DNA of 64,000 nt from CAZFHA01 sp964518595 (GCA_964518595.1 CAZFHA010000002.1:124001-188000), one strand, 5' to 3'. Shown: positions 7,305 through 16,775, numbered from the stretch's first letter. Notes: generated by a model not told the origin, from the letters alone. Numbers and translations: made by a program.

Positions 7305-8423
7305 TTACAGGCTCTCTCTGATCCAAAGTCCCGCAGCCTTAACTTGCCAGACTTTTAAATCTAATTTGTGGGTTGCCCAACCAGAATCAATTCTTTTTTG
7401 CAAAAACGCAAGGCCTGGAAAAGAATGGTTGAAATCCACTTGTTCTACACAGGCACTGCCCATAGCACAAGCGATTTCCAGCGCTTTTTCCCAGGTCTCA
7501 CCTTTAAGATAACTGGTTAAGAAACCCGCTATTGCCACATCACCGGCTCCGGTAGCCGAGACTACTTCACGTGGAACAAAAGCCTCCTGAAAATATTCTG
7601 TCTGGCCTTCGCGAAGGTAAAGCCCTTTATGACCACATTTAATTAGAATTTTCTGACCGCCCAGTCTAAGCAAATGGTCGGACAGTCGCTTTAGGTCATA
7701 GTCAATATCAATAACATCAATGATATCACGGCCTTGGGCTTTCTTCTTCCATGTCTCATAGAGGGGACGATCAATCATAAAAGCCAACTCTTCGGCACTG
7801 GGCAAGAAAAAATCCGTATAAGGTAAAAAATTCTGGATGATGGCTTCCCAGTTTAGCTGGGCTACAGCACTCTGAGGGTCTATGGCAACCATATCTACAG
7901 CTGTAGGTATGCCGAGCTCCTTAACTGCCGCTAAAAGCTCCTTAAGGGCGATACCGTCATTTTTAATAAGTAAATCTAGCAGTGGCGGATAGCCTAAATG
8001 AAACAAATCGCTTTCGGCGACAATAGCTAGATTAATATCCTCAAGGGAAAAAGTCGTATTGGCACCAGGGTGATGCAGAAAAATCCGGTCAATGCCTGGA
8101 GGCGCAAGAACTACGGAATAGGAAGTAGCATCTTTTTTATCTTGGGTGATAAAGGCCTTGGGAATGGTCTTCTTAATCTCAGCTATAGCCAATTCTCCAA
8201 AGGCGTCCGAACCAACTTTAGCCATAACCTGTACATCATTGCCTAGTTTTTGGAAGGCGGCACCAGTATTGAAAACTGCTCCACCAAGGGTTACAGCCAG
8301 TTCTCCCACGCGAATCAAGCTTCCAGGCTGCAAGATTTCGCCAATATCTTGACTCTTTTCACCTAAAAAAGCTGGGGTAAGATCAAGGCAAACATGACCG
8401 GCGACAGTAATTTTTTTCTGCAT
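7305..8423 (-). CDS. PfkB-family carbohydrate kinase
   Basis: An ATP-dependent sugar or nucleoside kinase of the ribokinase/PfkB superfamily. The N-terminal signature is seen as GG(A)VFNTGAAFQKLG near residues 48-61. The C-terminal signature is GAGDVAIAGF at 292-301, with the catalytic aspartate at 295. The 372-residue length is somewhat above the typical 300-330 because of an insert of about 40 residues in the middle and an extended C-terminus. ATG at 8423 is chosen because GGAGG lies 8 nt upstream. It sits 22 bp after smpB in the same direction. The substrate could be fructose, ribose, adenosine or another sugar; the neighbours do not settle it. Confidence 0.85.
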   Translation of the reverse strand: MQKKITVAGHVCLDLTPAFLGEKSQDIGEILQPGSLIRVGELAVTLGGAVFNTGAAFQKLGNDVQVMAKVGSDAFGELAIAEIKKTIPKAFITQDKKDATSYSVVLAPPGIDRIFLHHPGANTTFSLEDINLAIVAESDLFHLGYPPLLDLLIKNDGIALKELLAAVKELGIPTAVDMVAIDPQSAVAQLNWEAIIQNFLPYTDFFLPSAEELAFMIDRPLYETWKKKAQGRDIIDVIDIDYDLKRLSDHLLRLGGQKILIKCGHKGLYLREGQTEYFQEAFVPREVVSATGAGDVAIAGFLTSYLKGETWEKALEIACAMGSACVEQVDFNHSFPGLAFLQKRIDSGWATHKLDLKVWQVKAAGLWIRESL

Positions 8424-8445
8424 GTCAAAATCCTCCAAGGTGCTG

Positions 8446-8925
8446 TTAAAAATCTTGTCTTTGCTTCTGGGTTTTTAGGGTACGCTCTATATTCCGTTTG
8501 GCATCACGTTCTTGCAGTGAATCCCGTTTGTCGTAGTTTTTCTTTCCCCGGGCTAAACCAATTTCCAGTTTGATTTTTCCGTCTTTAAAATAGCAGCGCG
8601 TGGGTACAAGGGTAAGACCCTCCTGTTTTAGAATGGAGTACAGCCGCACAATTTCCCGACGATGCATTAAGAGCTTTCTTGGTCTTAATGGATCTTTATT
8701 AGAGCGATTGCCTTGTTCATAAGGGCTAATATGAGCGCCCAAAAGCCAGAGCTCGTTATCTTTGACTTGAACATAGCTATCCTTTAGATTGATTTTTCCT
8801 GCTCGAGCTGATTTGACTTCTGTTCCAAAAAGCACAACTCCAGCTTCATACTTCTCTTCAATAAAATAATCATGAAAAGCTTTGCGATTATCTGCAATAA
8901 CTTTTATGCCTTTCTGTCTTACCAT
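8446..8925 (-). CDS. smpB: SsrA-binding protein SmpB
   Basis: SmpB binds tmRNA and delivers it to stalled ribosomes for trans-translation. The 159-residue protein has the usual length and conserved blocks: YEAGVVLFGTEVKSAR, LLGAHISPYEQGN, the RKLLMHRREI segment, and a basic C-terminal tail that folds in the ribosomal A site. The ATG at 8925 follows AAGGAGGAT at a normal distance. It is packed between tsaD and the PfkB kinase, which suggests a shared transcript of translation-related genes. No ssrA gene was seen in the window. Confidence 0.97.
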   Translation of the reverse strand: MVRQKGIKVIADNRKAFHDYFIEEKYEAGVVLFGTEVKSARAGKINLKDSYVQVKDNELWLLGAHISPYEQGNRSNKDPLRPRKLLMHRREIVRLYSILKQEGLTLVPTRCYFKDGKIKLEIGLARGKKNYDKRDSLQERDAKRNIERTLKTQKQRQDF

Positions 8926-8949
8926 GCAAAGATCCTCCTTGGGCTGGAA

Positions 8950-9966
8950 TTAGTGTAATGAGGTTAATGTCAGGGATGGGGTGGCATTAAGGGATAGATC
9001 ATCCCTCTCTCCCCTTAAATAATGGTAATAGCCAGCAGCTGCGATCATAGCTGCGTTGTCTGTACACAAAACTAAAGGTGGATAGGTGGCAGTAATTCCA
9101 TGAGTCGCTGACTTTTCCGCTAAGACCTGACGCAATTTTTTGTTGGCACTGACACCGCCAGCCAGACACAGACGATTACACCCTGTTAGCTGACAGGCCT
9201 TGATAGCATGATCTACCAGTGTATCGGCTATAATTCGTTGATAGCTGGCAGTAAAATCAGCCAAAGGTAAAGTTTCGTTAATCATTTTGAGCTGGTTTAG
9301 TTGGTTAAGGGCAGCAGTTTTGATACCACTAAAAGAAAAATCAAGGGACTGGCTGATGGTTGGCTTAGGAAAAGTAAATCGACCTTCATCACCGTCTTTC
9401 GCTGCGGCCTCCAGCCTCGGTCCGCCGGGGTAGCCCAATCCAAGCGCCCTGGCAATTTTGTCAAAGGCCTCCCCGGCTGCATCATCTCGGGTACGGGCTA
9501 AAATTTCAAAGTCTACATAATCTTTTACATAAATAATATGGCTATGACCACCGGAAACTACTAGGCAGATAAAGGGTGGCTTTAAAGTAGGGTCGGCTAG
9601 GTAGTTCGCGGCAATATGCCCCTCAATGTGGTTAACGCCAATAAGTGGGGCTTTAGTAACGGCCGCAATACTTTTAGCAGCGGATATGCCCACCAACAAC
9701 GCACCAACTAATCCTGGACCCTCTGTCACAGCAATATAGCTTACCTGTTCAAAAGATAGTTTCGCCTCTGCCATTGCCTCTTTAAGGGTTGGAATAATAG
9801 CTTCAACATGCATCCGTGATGCCAGCTCAGGTACAACCCCGCCAAAGGTTGCATGAAAATCAGCCTGGGTTGCTATCTTGTTAGATAGTACTTCCCTGCC
9901 GTCTACTACCAGCGCACAGCTGGTTTCATCACAAGAGCTTTCAATGCCTAAACCAATTACTGCCAT
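8950..9966 (-). CDS. tsaD: tRNA threonylcarbamoyladenosine transferase TsaD
   Basis: TsaD transfers the threonylcarbamoyl group to A37 of ANN-decoding tRNAs together with TsaB and TsaE. The 338-residue protein starts GLGIESSCDETS and has the metal-binding HIEGHIAAN (the usual HxEGH pattern), the glycine-rich VSGGHSHI loop, and the late DNAAMIAAAG motif. Length is normal. The ATG at 9966 has AAGGGG upstream. tsaB and tsaE are not adjacent here. Confidence 0.97.
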   Translation of the reverse strand: MAVIGLGIESSCDETSCALVVDGREVLSNKIATQADFHATFGGVVPELASRMHVEAIIPTLKEAMAEAKLSFEQVSYIAVTEGPGLVGALLVGISAAKSIAAVTKAPLIGVNHIEGHIAANYLADPTLKPPFICLVVSGGHSHIIYVKDYVDFEILARTRDDAAGEAFDKIARALGLGYPGGPRLEAAAKDGDEGRFTFPKPTISQSLDFSFSGIKTAALNQLNQLKMINETLPLADFTASYQRIIADTLVDHAIKACQLTGCNRLCLAGGVSANKKLRQVLAEKSATHGITATYPPLVLCTDNAAMIAAAGYYHYLRGERDDLSLNATPSLTLTSLH

Positions 9967-9984
9967 GTTAAAAATCTTGCCCCT

Positions 9985-10779
9985 TTATTTCATTATGACG
10001 TGGAAAAAGAGCTGGTCTAGCAGTAGGAGTGCACCTAAAGCACCAACATAAATTCCACAAATCAGAATACCTTTACGATTTAATTTTTTTAACATAAAAG
10101 CCATGGCAAAGTAGCCAGATAATCCAGCTACAATCACCCCAAGAATAATGTTAAAGGTTTGACCCGGCTGCATAACTACATCGCCTTTAATTATCTTAAT
10201 GATATCTAAAAGAAAAGATCCCAAGATCGCCGGTATTGACATTAAGAAGACATAGCGAATCGCGGCTTCCCGTTTAAAGTTTCGAAATAATAGGGCGGCC
10301 AGACTGCTTCCGGAACGAGAGACTGAGGGCAAAATAGCAATGGCCTGACCAATACCCGCTAGGATGGCATCCAGCCACGACATCTTCTTAATGGGCTTGT
10401 CACCTTCCTTTACAAGTAAAGTGGCCATAAGCAGAGCACTGGTAAAGATAAACCCAACCCCAAGACCCGCACCGTCAAAGGAAGATTCAATCAGGTCATT
10501 AAATAGGAGAGCAAAGAGCACAGCTGGAACGGTAGATGCTACCAGAAGCCATGTTAAGCGCCCCATAATATTCTTCAGAATATAGAGAACCTCTTTTCGC
10601 ATAACAACGAAAACCGCAATAAGGGTACCCATATGCAAAAAAGAGTAGAACGTAATAAAGTTTTCTCCTTGGATATTCATAATTTTTTCGGCCAAGACTA
10701 GATGTCCTGAGCTGGAGACCGGAAGAAACTCAGTTAGACCTTGAATTAAACCTAAAATAATTGCTTGCCACCATGTCAT
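9985..10779 (-). CDS. uppP: Undecaprenyl-diphosphatase UppP (BacA family)
   Basis: UppP dephosphorylates undecaprenyl pyrophosphate to regenerate the lipid carrier for peptidoglycan and wall polymers, and can confer bacitracin tolerance. The 264-residue integral membrane protein has the two family active-site regions, GLTEFLPVSSSGH near the N-terminus and LPSVSRSGSS at mid-protein. About eight TM helices are seen. The start overlaps the stop of the upstream hydrolase gene by 4 bp (ATGA), pointing to coupled translation. Confidence 0.96.
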   Translation of the reverse strand: MTWWQAIILGLIQGLTEFLPVSSSGHLVLAEKIMNIQGENFITFYSFLHMGTLIAVFVVMRKEVLYILKNIMGRLTWLLVASTVPAVLFALLFNDLIESSFDGAGLGVGFIFTSALLMATLLVKEGDKPIKKMSWLDAILAGIGQAIAILPSVSRSGSSLAALLFRNFKREAAIRYVFLMSIPAILGSFLLDIIKIIKGDVVMQPGQTFNIILGVIVAGLSGYFAMAFMLKKLNRKGILICGIYVGALGALLLLDQLFFHVIMK

Positions 10780-11822
10780 TGTTCTTTATCCTCCACCAGG
10801 TAAAAATTTGCATCTAGAAAATCACTAATCGTTTTTATGTATGTGACTGAATCGGTTTTGAAGGCACCCACATAAACAGCACCGGAAAAAACATGGCTCA
10901 TTGTGGTGGTTGGGTGCAGGCGCTCGCGCTCTGATACAATCTGAGCTATACGGCTGGAGCCGATAAAGGTATCATGATCACCATATAGAATGCAGACGGG
11001 AACTGTAAGCTGAGAAATCTTACTGGATAAATCAAAGCTGCTCCCCTCACCAGCCGAAATTCGAATTGCATAGGGAACCGTATATTGGGTTATCACACCT
11101 AAAGGGCTGCTGCGCTTTACGATGGGTTTAATATAGTCGTCAGAGTTTTTGGCGGGAGAATCTAAGATAACACCTGTGATATAACTGCGATTAAACTTTA
11201 ATTCCTGAATCTTCTTTGGGTAACTCTGAATATTATCCCCCTCGGCTGGAAGCTTGTACATGGCCATTAAGGCGGCGGTACAGCCATTACCGATACCATA
11301 AAGAATGACATTAGTAGTCACTGAAATTTTACGAACATTCTCAATGGCACCCAAGACATCTTGCCATTCCAAATAACCAAAGGCGGTCATTTCTCCATCC
11401 GATTCACCACTATTACGTAAATCAAATAGAAAAACATTAAAACCATTGGCTAACATACTTTCGATTAAATCAACAGTATCTACTCCAAACTGCATCCGAT
11501 TACTATCAATATCGTGAACCAAAATTACTGTGCTAATAGGCGTTTCAAATTTCTTGGGGTCAACCTTGAAAAACCAACCGGATAAATTCGTTTGTTCACC
11601 AAAGGCTTTAAAGCTGGTAGGAGAATAGGCCGGCAAAATATTCGAAGGCACATTGGTCAAAGGCTTTCTTTCTCTGTCCATGATCTGATTGGCCGTACTA
11701 GCCGTTATACTTACAACTGAAACGATAATAAGTGCCAGAATGCTAAGGATAATAGCACCCCGAACAATTATTTTAGAAAGATTTAATCTGGCGCCCGGAC
11801 GACGTGTAAAACCTCTTGACAT
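10776..11822 (-). CDS. Membrane-anchored alpha/beta-hydrolase fold protein lacking the serine nucleophile
   Basis: The 348-residue product has a basic N-terminus and one TM anchor (about 18-40), then an alpha/beta-hydrolase fold outside the membrane. Seen are the oxyanion-region LVHDIDSNR, the FDLRNSGESDG strand-turn, and a late acid strand CILYGDHDTF. The nucleophile elbow reads YGIGNGCTAA where the family has GxSxG, so position 178 is Gly instead of Ser. The codon is GGT, not a simple reading slip. It may be a pseudo-enzyme or use another residue. ATG at 11822 is preceded by AAAGGAA. It overlaps uppP by 4 bp, which suggests a shared envelope role. Confidence 0.75.
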   Translation of the reverse strand: MSRGFTRRPGARLNLSKIIVRGAIILSILALIIVSVVSITASTANQIMDRERKPLTNVPSNILPAYSPTSFKAFGEQTNLSGWFFKVDPKKFETPISTVILVHDIDSNRMQFGVDTVDLIESMLANGFNVFLFDLRNSGESDGEMTAFGYLEWQDVLGAIENVRKISVTTNVILYGIGNGCTAALMAMYKLPAEGDNIQSYPKKIQELKFNRSYITGVILDSPAKNSDDYIKPIVKRSSPLGVITQYTVPYAIRISAGEGSSFDLSSKISQLTVPVCILYGDHDTFIGSSRIAQIVSERERLHPTTTMSHVFSGAVYVGAFKTDSVTYIKTISDFLDANFYLVEDKEQ

Positions 11823-11857
11823 GACATTTCCTTTCTAAAGGCTCTATTATAGAAAAT

Positions 11858-12832
11858 TTACAACATGCGCTTTTTCTTTAAAATGAAGACTGTAAGCCCG
11901 ATGCTTAACAGTGCCAATACCATGGTGCCCCAAAAGGGCGCTGAATTAGGTAAGAAATTCTCATCCCAAGGCATTGGTACATTCTGACCAAAAAAGCTGG
12001 TAATAGCAGTTGGTACAGATAGTACAATGGTGGCTGCTGTCATAATTTTCATGATAACATTCATGTTGTTATTGATAATTGAAGCGTAGGCATCCATTGT
12101 ACCATTAACAATAGAGGCGTAAATATCAGCCATTTCCTTAGCTTGGCGATACTCAATGATTACATCCTCCAGGAGCTCCTGATCCTCTTCATATTGTTTA
12201 ACAATGCGACCACGCATTAGCTTCTCCAAAACCGCTTCGTTAGATTTAAGAGAGGTGGAAAAGTAAATCAAAGATTTACCAAACTCAAGTAATTTATATA
12301 AATCCTTGTTGCTAATGGATTTAGAAAGGGAGCGTTCGGAAGCTTCCAAAGATTTATCCATGTAACGAAGGATTTTCAAGTAATCCTTGGCACCGGCTAA
12401 GAGAACTTGAATGGCAAAACGGGTGCGAAAGTTGACGATAAAGTCTCTGACCCGATTATTGGTAAATTGGTCTAAAAGCGGAGCCGAACGTAGCGAGACG
12501 GTAATCAAATGGCGCTTGGTAATAATAATACCCAGAGGCGAAGTTTCATAACGGACACTCTGGCCTTCTCGCTTGATATAAGGAATGTCAATGAGCAGTA
12601 AAACATCCCCGCTCTCCTCGTCCAAGTCAATACGCGGACGTTCTTCTTCATCAAGAGGATAACGTAGAAACTCGGTAGGGACGTCAACTCTAGCCTCGAC
12701 GTGATGAAGCTCATCTTCTGTGGGAGCACACAAATGAATCCAGCAATCATCGGAAATATCGTCAATCCGTTCCAACCGGTTCACCATTTTCCCTTTTTCT
12801 GTCAGTTGTTTGGTTACATAAATATCTAGCAT
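11858..12832 (-). CDS. CorA-like divalent cation transporter
   Basis: CorA proteins form pentameric Mg2+ or other divalent cation channels. The 324-residue protein has a cytosolic N-domain, a long helical stalk (about 140-250), and two C-terminal TM helices (about 260-280 and 298-317). The usual GMN signature at the pore mouth is GQN here (282-284, in SFFGQNVP), so ion selectivity may differ. It ends with the basic tail KKKRML. The start at 12832 is chosen because GGGAGGAG lies five bases upstream; upstream in-frame codons have no comparable site. Confidence 0.85.
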   Translation of the reverse strand: MLDIYVTKQLTEKGKMVNRLERIDDISDDCWIHLCAPTEDELHHVEARVDVPTEFLRYPLDEEERPRIDLDEESGDVLLLIDIPYIKREGQSVRYETSPLGIIITKRHLITVSLRSAPLLDQFTNNRVRDFIVNFRTRFAIQVLLAGAKDYLKILRYMDKSLEASERSLSKSISNKDLYKLLEFGKSLIYFSTSLKSNEAVLEKLMRGRIVKQYEEDQELLEDVIIEYRQAKEMADIYASIVNGTMDAYASIINNNMNVIMKIMTAATIVLSVPTAITSFFGQNVPMPWDENFLPNSAPFWGTMVLALLSIGLTVFILKKKRML

Positions 12833-13005
12833 GTGCACTCCTCCCTTCATTAATATTAACTTAAGCAAGAATAAGGCCGAACATAAAAAACGACACAAGT
12901 AGCAATGTGCCTTGCATCGACAATCAACACACTGATATTACCATACGAAGTGCAGAAGACGCTACTGCTTTTTCAAAACTGCCCCATTTTACTATCTACA
13001 TTGCA

Positions 13006-13515
13006 TTAAACTCCTGTTGAACCGAAGCCGCCTCCCCGATCATTTCCGATGGACTTTACATCGACTGTTTGACATAATTCCATGTGGTGTACAGGGGCGA
13101 AAACCATTTGGGCTATTTTATCCCCTTTGCGAATTAAATAGGAGCCATGGCGATTGTTCTTTTCGGAAACCAGTAGCGGCTCCCGGTCTTCGGAAGCGAA
13201 ATAAGAGGCGTTGTGCATAATAATACAAACCTCGTCGCGATAACCGGAGTCTATGGTTCCAGGGCTATTGGGAATTCTTAGCATAGTTTTTAAGGAGATG
13301 CCGCTTCTTGGACGGATCTGAACTTCGTAACCTTCAGGAATAGCAAGAGCAAATCCAGTGGGAATAAGCTTAGTTTCTCCAGGCTCCAGTAGCATCTCAA
13401 CAGCTGCACAGATATCCATGCCAGCATCCCCGGGATTAGAATAGAAGGGTAACGTAATATCGGGACGTAGAACCTGTAAATATACGGGGGCGCTCTGTGA
13501 ATCTAATCTATCCAT
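13006..13515 (-). CDS. dut: Deoxyuridine 5'-triphosphate nucleotidohydrolase
   Basis: dUTPase hydrolyses dUTP to dUMP and pyrophosphate, keeping uracil out of DNA and feeding dTMP synthesis. All five trimeric dUTPase motifs are seen: NPGDAGMDICA, RPRSGISLK, GTIDSGYRDEV, KGDKIAQMVF, and the C-terminal arm RGGGFGSTG. In motif 3 the usual DxDYRG reads DSGYRDE, a mild variation. The length of 169 residues is slightly over the 145-155 average, with an insert around residue 120 (EDREPLLVSEKNN). The ATG at 13515 follows AAAGGA. Confidence 0.95.
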   Translation of the reverse strand: MDRLDSQSAPVYLQVLRPDITLPFYSNPGDAGMDICAAVEMLLEPGETKLIPTGFALAIPEGYEVQIRPRSGISLKTMLRIPNSPGTIDSGYRDEVCIIMHNASYFASEDREPLLVSEKNNRHGSYLIRKGDKIAQMVFAPVHHMELCQTVDVKSIGNDRGGGFGSTGV

Positions 13516-13542
13516 AGTAATAATCCTTTCCTGTTTGGCCTT

Positions 13543-15963
13543 TTAAGAAATTAGGTTTGCCAATAGCTCCGCCTGTTGTTCCAGGGTTTCGTCGAAAAAA
13601 CGCAAAAGATGTACTACGGGAAAGCCTCGTTTTCGACTGTATTCTAGTAGCTCTTCCCCACTACTTGATAGGCTTAATGGACCTAAAAGCTCAGAGCTAC
13701 AGGGTCCAGGATGGGGTAGTACTACGATGGCCTTATCTTTCAGTAAGGGTATGGTTGAAGTTACCTCTTTGCGCTCTAAATAGAAAGTTCCGGAATTATG
13801 GCAACGTTTACAGTTAGGTCTGTTTCGACCAATGGGACAATACTCCGATTGCATCCAAAGGCTACGGCCATAACGATGAAGCAAGAGAGCGGAATCAGAG
13901 AACTGCTTTGGCTGGATCTGCTCTAGCAGCTCAATGGCCTGATGAGGTAAGAGCTCTGCCGAAAGAGCCACGGCTTTGGCTCTTTGCTTCAGCGCAGTTT
14001 CAACTGCGACGTGATTAAAAAGATTTCCACCTTGATGAAGCCAATAGTCGGAATTCTCACTTAGGTTTCCGCTGATTACCCCTTGAAAGGCAGAGCCCAG
14101 TTGACTAGAAAGCCATCCCAGCGCCTCCTCCAAGGCCTGATTAGTGGTATTTTTAGTTAGGCCTGGGAGCCAGAGCCGAACTTGTGCTTGAGGATTTTGG
14201 GTAAGTAAGCCTAAAATTATTTCGCGCCCACGAGGACTATTTACATCGAAAAGGCTAAAACTATAGGAGTCAGCCTGAGGATAGAGCTCTTTGTCGGGCA
14301 AGGCTTTAAGCGAATAGTAATGAAGGTGGGTTTTTTCTTCCGAGGAGTTCCCTGTGCCGGAAAAAGACTGTGTCTTCTTGAATATTTTACCAGCTCTTAC
14401 CTCGGTTAAGGGTAGGTGATGTTTGTTTTTTGTAACAATCACTTCTGCCAGATGACTAAAAATCTCCCGGCGCCACTCGTTAATAATAGAAATGGCATTC
14501 TGGCAAATGAAATCAGCGGCAATCTCTACTTGATTTACCTGAAAGGGTAAATTATTGGTCTTGCATAGCTGCTTTTGCAGACGTTGATGATCGACTAAGG
14601 GATAACTTTCCTCTGGCGGTGGCAATGGATGCGAAAGGCTAATACCCTGCCAACGACCCTCAGAGACCTGTAAGGAAAGAACAAATTTATTTAGTTCTTT
14701 ATCATGGGTGATGCTAATATTTACAGGGGTTTTGTACCTCTCGGTATAAATTAAAGGTGCAGAAAAAGCTACCTGAGACATTTGGTAGACTTCAGCGTCA
14801 AGGGGCAGTCCATAAATAAGCTGGGGATGAAGACCCAAAACAACAAGCTTATTGCCCTCTCTTTGGAGCTTGCCAACGGGGAAACTGGCAAGCTCTTTCC
14901 CATCAATACGTATTGAAAGGTAATCACCCTTAGAGGGCGTTTCTTTTGCATTGCATTGGATAATTAATTTGCCTTGTACAGAATTAGTGTCAACTAATTT
15001 GCCAAGAAGAAGACCAAAGCGTCCGCTGTAATTCCCAGCTAATAAGTCTTTATCTTTAGTGGCTGGAAAAAAACCTCTGGTAAAACTGCCACCCCGATTA
15101 AAGGCTAAAAGCAAATGATCTTCCAGTTCTTTTTGTTTAAACGCAGAGAGGGGCGAATGAGCTGAAAGGTCAAGAGCTTCTCGGTAAACACTGGTAACCA
15201 CAGCACTATAAGCTGCATCCTTCATGCGTCCTTCTATCTTGAACGATGTAACACCAGCCTCTTTCAGTTGAAAAAGGTAAGGCAGTGCACTTTGATCCTT
15301 GGGGGATAAAAGTCGCCCGCCTTCTGAACCACTTTCCCCGTGCAGTTGAAAACTCTGGCGACAGGGCTGGGCACAGCTGCCTCGGTTTCCGCTCCGTTCT
15401 CCCCGCCCATGCAAGCTGCTGAAAAGACAGAGCCCGGAATAGCTGACGCATAAAGCGCCATGGATAAAAACTTCTAATTCTACATCTATTTCTTGCGCCA
15501 AGGTGGACAAGCTCTGGATGTCTTCCAAGGATAACTCCCTAGGGAGTACAACCCGCTTAAAGCCATTGTTTTTAGCCCAAAGCAAATCTTCTTTAGAGGA
15601 CAAATGCATCTGGGTGCTGGCATGAAGTGGACAGTGAGGCAAATGACGGCGAAGCAAGGTTAGAAGTCCTAGATCTTGGATAATAATTCCATCTATTCCT
15701 AAATTCCAAGCCTTCTGCGCAAGGGTTAGGGCTTGGAATAACTCTTCTTCATGTAGCAAGGTATTCAAGGCTAAATAGGCGGCGGCACTATGTAAATGTA
15801 CGTATTCTATGGCTGTTTCCAGCTCGGCATCACTAATATTTTGGGCACCGGCTCGGGCGCTGAAAGCTGATAAGCCGAAATAGACTGCATTAGCACCATT
15901 ATTGATGGCGGCTTTCAGGGCTTCCAAGGAGCCGGCCGGAGCGAGTAATTCTATTGGTTTCAT
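13543..15963 (-). CDS. Peptidase U32 family protein with DUF3656 region
   Basis: U32 proteins were first called collagenases; relatives RlhA and TrhP are needed for prephenate-dependent hydroxylation of 23S rRNA or tRNA. The 806-residue protein opens with IELLAPAGSLEALKAAI and carries the U32 signature EVFIHGALCVSYSGLC, with cysteines that may hold a cofactor. The DUF3656-like middle and a C-terminal Cys cluster (YCPIGRNRPNCKRCHNSG) follow. Length matches the long Firmicutes forms. Start choice is open: the ATG at 15963 fits family N-termini but has only a weak ribosome site, and an in-frame ATG at 15978 has GAGG directly abutting. Either start lies inside zapA. I infer an RNA-modification role. 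Confidence 0.85.
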   Translation of the reverse strand: MKPIELLAPAGSLEALKAAINNGANAVYFGLSAFSARAGAQNISDAELETAIEYVHLHSAAAYLALNTLLHEEELFQALTLAQKAWNLGIDGIIIQDLGLLTLLRRHLPHCPLHASTQMHLSSKEDLLWAKNNGFKRVVLPRELSLEDIQSLSTLAQEIDVELEVFIHGALCVSYSGLCLFSSLHGRGERSGNRGSCAQPCRQSFQLHGESGSEGGRLLSPKDQSALPYLFQLKEAGVTSFKIEGRMKDAAYSAVVTSVYREALDLSAHSPLSAFKQKELEDHLLLAFNRGGSFTRGFFPATKDKDLLAGNYSGRFGLLLGKLVDTNSVQGKLIIQCNAKETPSKGDYLSIRIDGKELASFPVGKLQREGNKLVVLGLHPQLIYGLPLDAEVYQMSQVAFSAPLIYTERYKTPVNISITHDKELNKFVLSLQVSEGRWQGISLSHPLPPPEESYPLVDHQRLQKQLCKTNNLPFQVNQVEIAADFICQNAISIINEWRREIFSHLAEVIVTKNKHHLPLTEVRAGKIFKKTQSFSGTGNSSEEKTHLHYYSLKALPDKELYPQADSYSFSLFDVNSPRGREIILGLLTQNPQAQVRLWLPGLTKNTTNQALEEALGWLSSQLGSAFQGVISGNLSENSDYWLHQGGNLFNHVAVETALKQRAKAVALSAELLPHQAIELLEQIQPKQFSDSALLLHRYGRSLWMQSEYCPIGRNRPNCKRCHNSGTFYLERKEVTSTIPLLKDKAIVVLPHPGPCSSELLGPLSLSSSGEELLEYSRKRGFPVVHLLRFFDETLEQQAELLANLIS

Positions 15964-16600
15964 TAGTTTTCTGTCCATCCTCTACTTCAATTTGCTCGAA
16001 AACAAGGGCTTCTAATGGTAAAAGTTCCGGTTCGGTAGGAGGATCGGAAAAACCATTTTCATAAGCATCCAGCAGTTCCTGCAAGCGCAGAACTTCTTTC
16101 TTGAGTTCCCAGTTAATTTCTCTCATATGCTGGAAATTCTGTTTCTCAACAGCGATCTCTTCCCGGCTTCTCTCCACCTTAGCTTCAAGCTCTTGAAAGG
16201 CTTCTTCTTTGTCTTTAACTTCATCCAGAAGATTAATAAGAGCCAGAACAGTAGCGTTGGAAAGGGCAATGCCTGGTAATGCGGTTCGTACCTGACGGAT
16301 CATCTGATCTGCCGAGGCGGCAATTTCTCGGATATAAGCTTCTGGTTTTTCTTCATCGGCAGTAAGGTAGTACTGCATGCCACCAATATAGACAGGAACT
16401 TTAATTGTCTTAGCCGGCGAGGGTACGCTGGTAGAAAGGCTCTTAACCGGTTTGCGATATACCTGCTGGTATTCAAGCATACGGTTAGCTTGGGCACGAG
16501 AATCCAAATCTGCCGTTAATTTAACCGCCTGAGAGCGAGAAACCATCCCAACGGCTTCTGAATCTTTCGGAAATGCACTCTCTTTGTTGCTTTTGGTCAT
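15899..16600 (-). CDS. zapA: ZapA-like cell division protein
   Basis: ZapA binds FtsZ and bundles protofilaments at the division ring. The 233-residue product is longer than typical ZapA (about 85-110). It has a polar N-terminal extension of about 70 residues, then the ZapA domain (KVPVYIGGMQYYLTADEE, then YIREIAASADQMI), then a coiled coil (about 130-190) rich in Glu/Lys. An acidic region and a basic tail end the protein. The ATG at 16600 is preceded by GGTGG; the upstream GTG lacks a ribosome site. Its last ~65 bases overlap the start of the U32 gene, as the zapA-U32 pair often does in Firmicutes. Confidence 0.8.
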   Translation of the reverse strand: MTKSNKESAFPKDSEAVGMVSRSQAVKLTADLDSRAQANRMLEYQQVYRKPVKSLSTSVPSPAKTIKVPVYIGGMQYYLTADEEKPEAYIREIAASADQMIRQVRTALPGIALSNATVLALINLLDEVKDKEEAFQELEAKVERSREEIAVEKQNFQHMREINWELKKEVLRLQELLDAYENGFSDPPTEPELLPLEALVFEQIEVEDGQKTNETNRITRSGRLLGSPESRHQ

Positions 16601-16711
16601 TGCTTCCACCTGCCTGTCAAAAAATACGCCTGCCCTATGGTTGAAGGTAAGTTACTCTATTATACCCTAGAATTTATCCAAGGGCGAAAAAGAAATCCAA
16701 AAAGTTCCACG

Positions 16712-16742
16712 AAGAAAAAGAGGCTATCTGTTACAGATAGCC
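16712..16742 (-). terminator. Terminator of PEP carboxykinase gene
   Basis: GGCTATCT (16722-16729) pairs with AGATAGCC (16735-16742). On the minus strand the hairpin is followed by a T-rich run (CTCTTTTTCTTC). Confidence 0.8.
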
Positions 16743-16775
16743 CCCTTATCAACTAATAGTAATATGTCGATCTAC

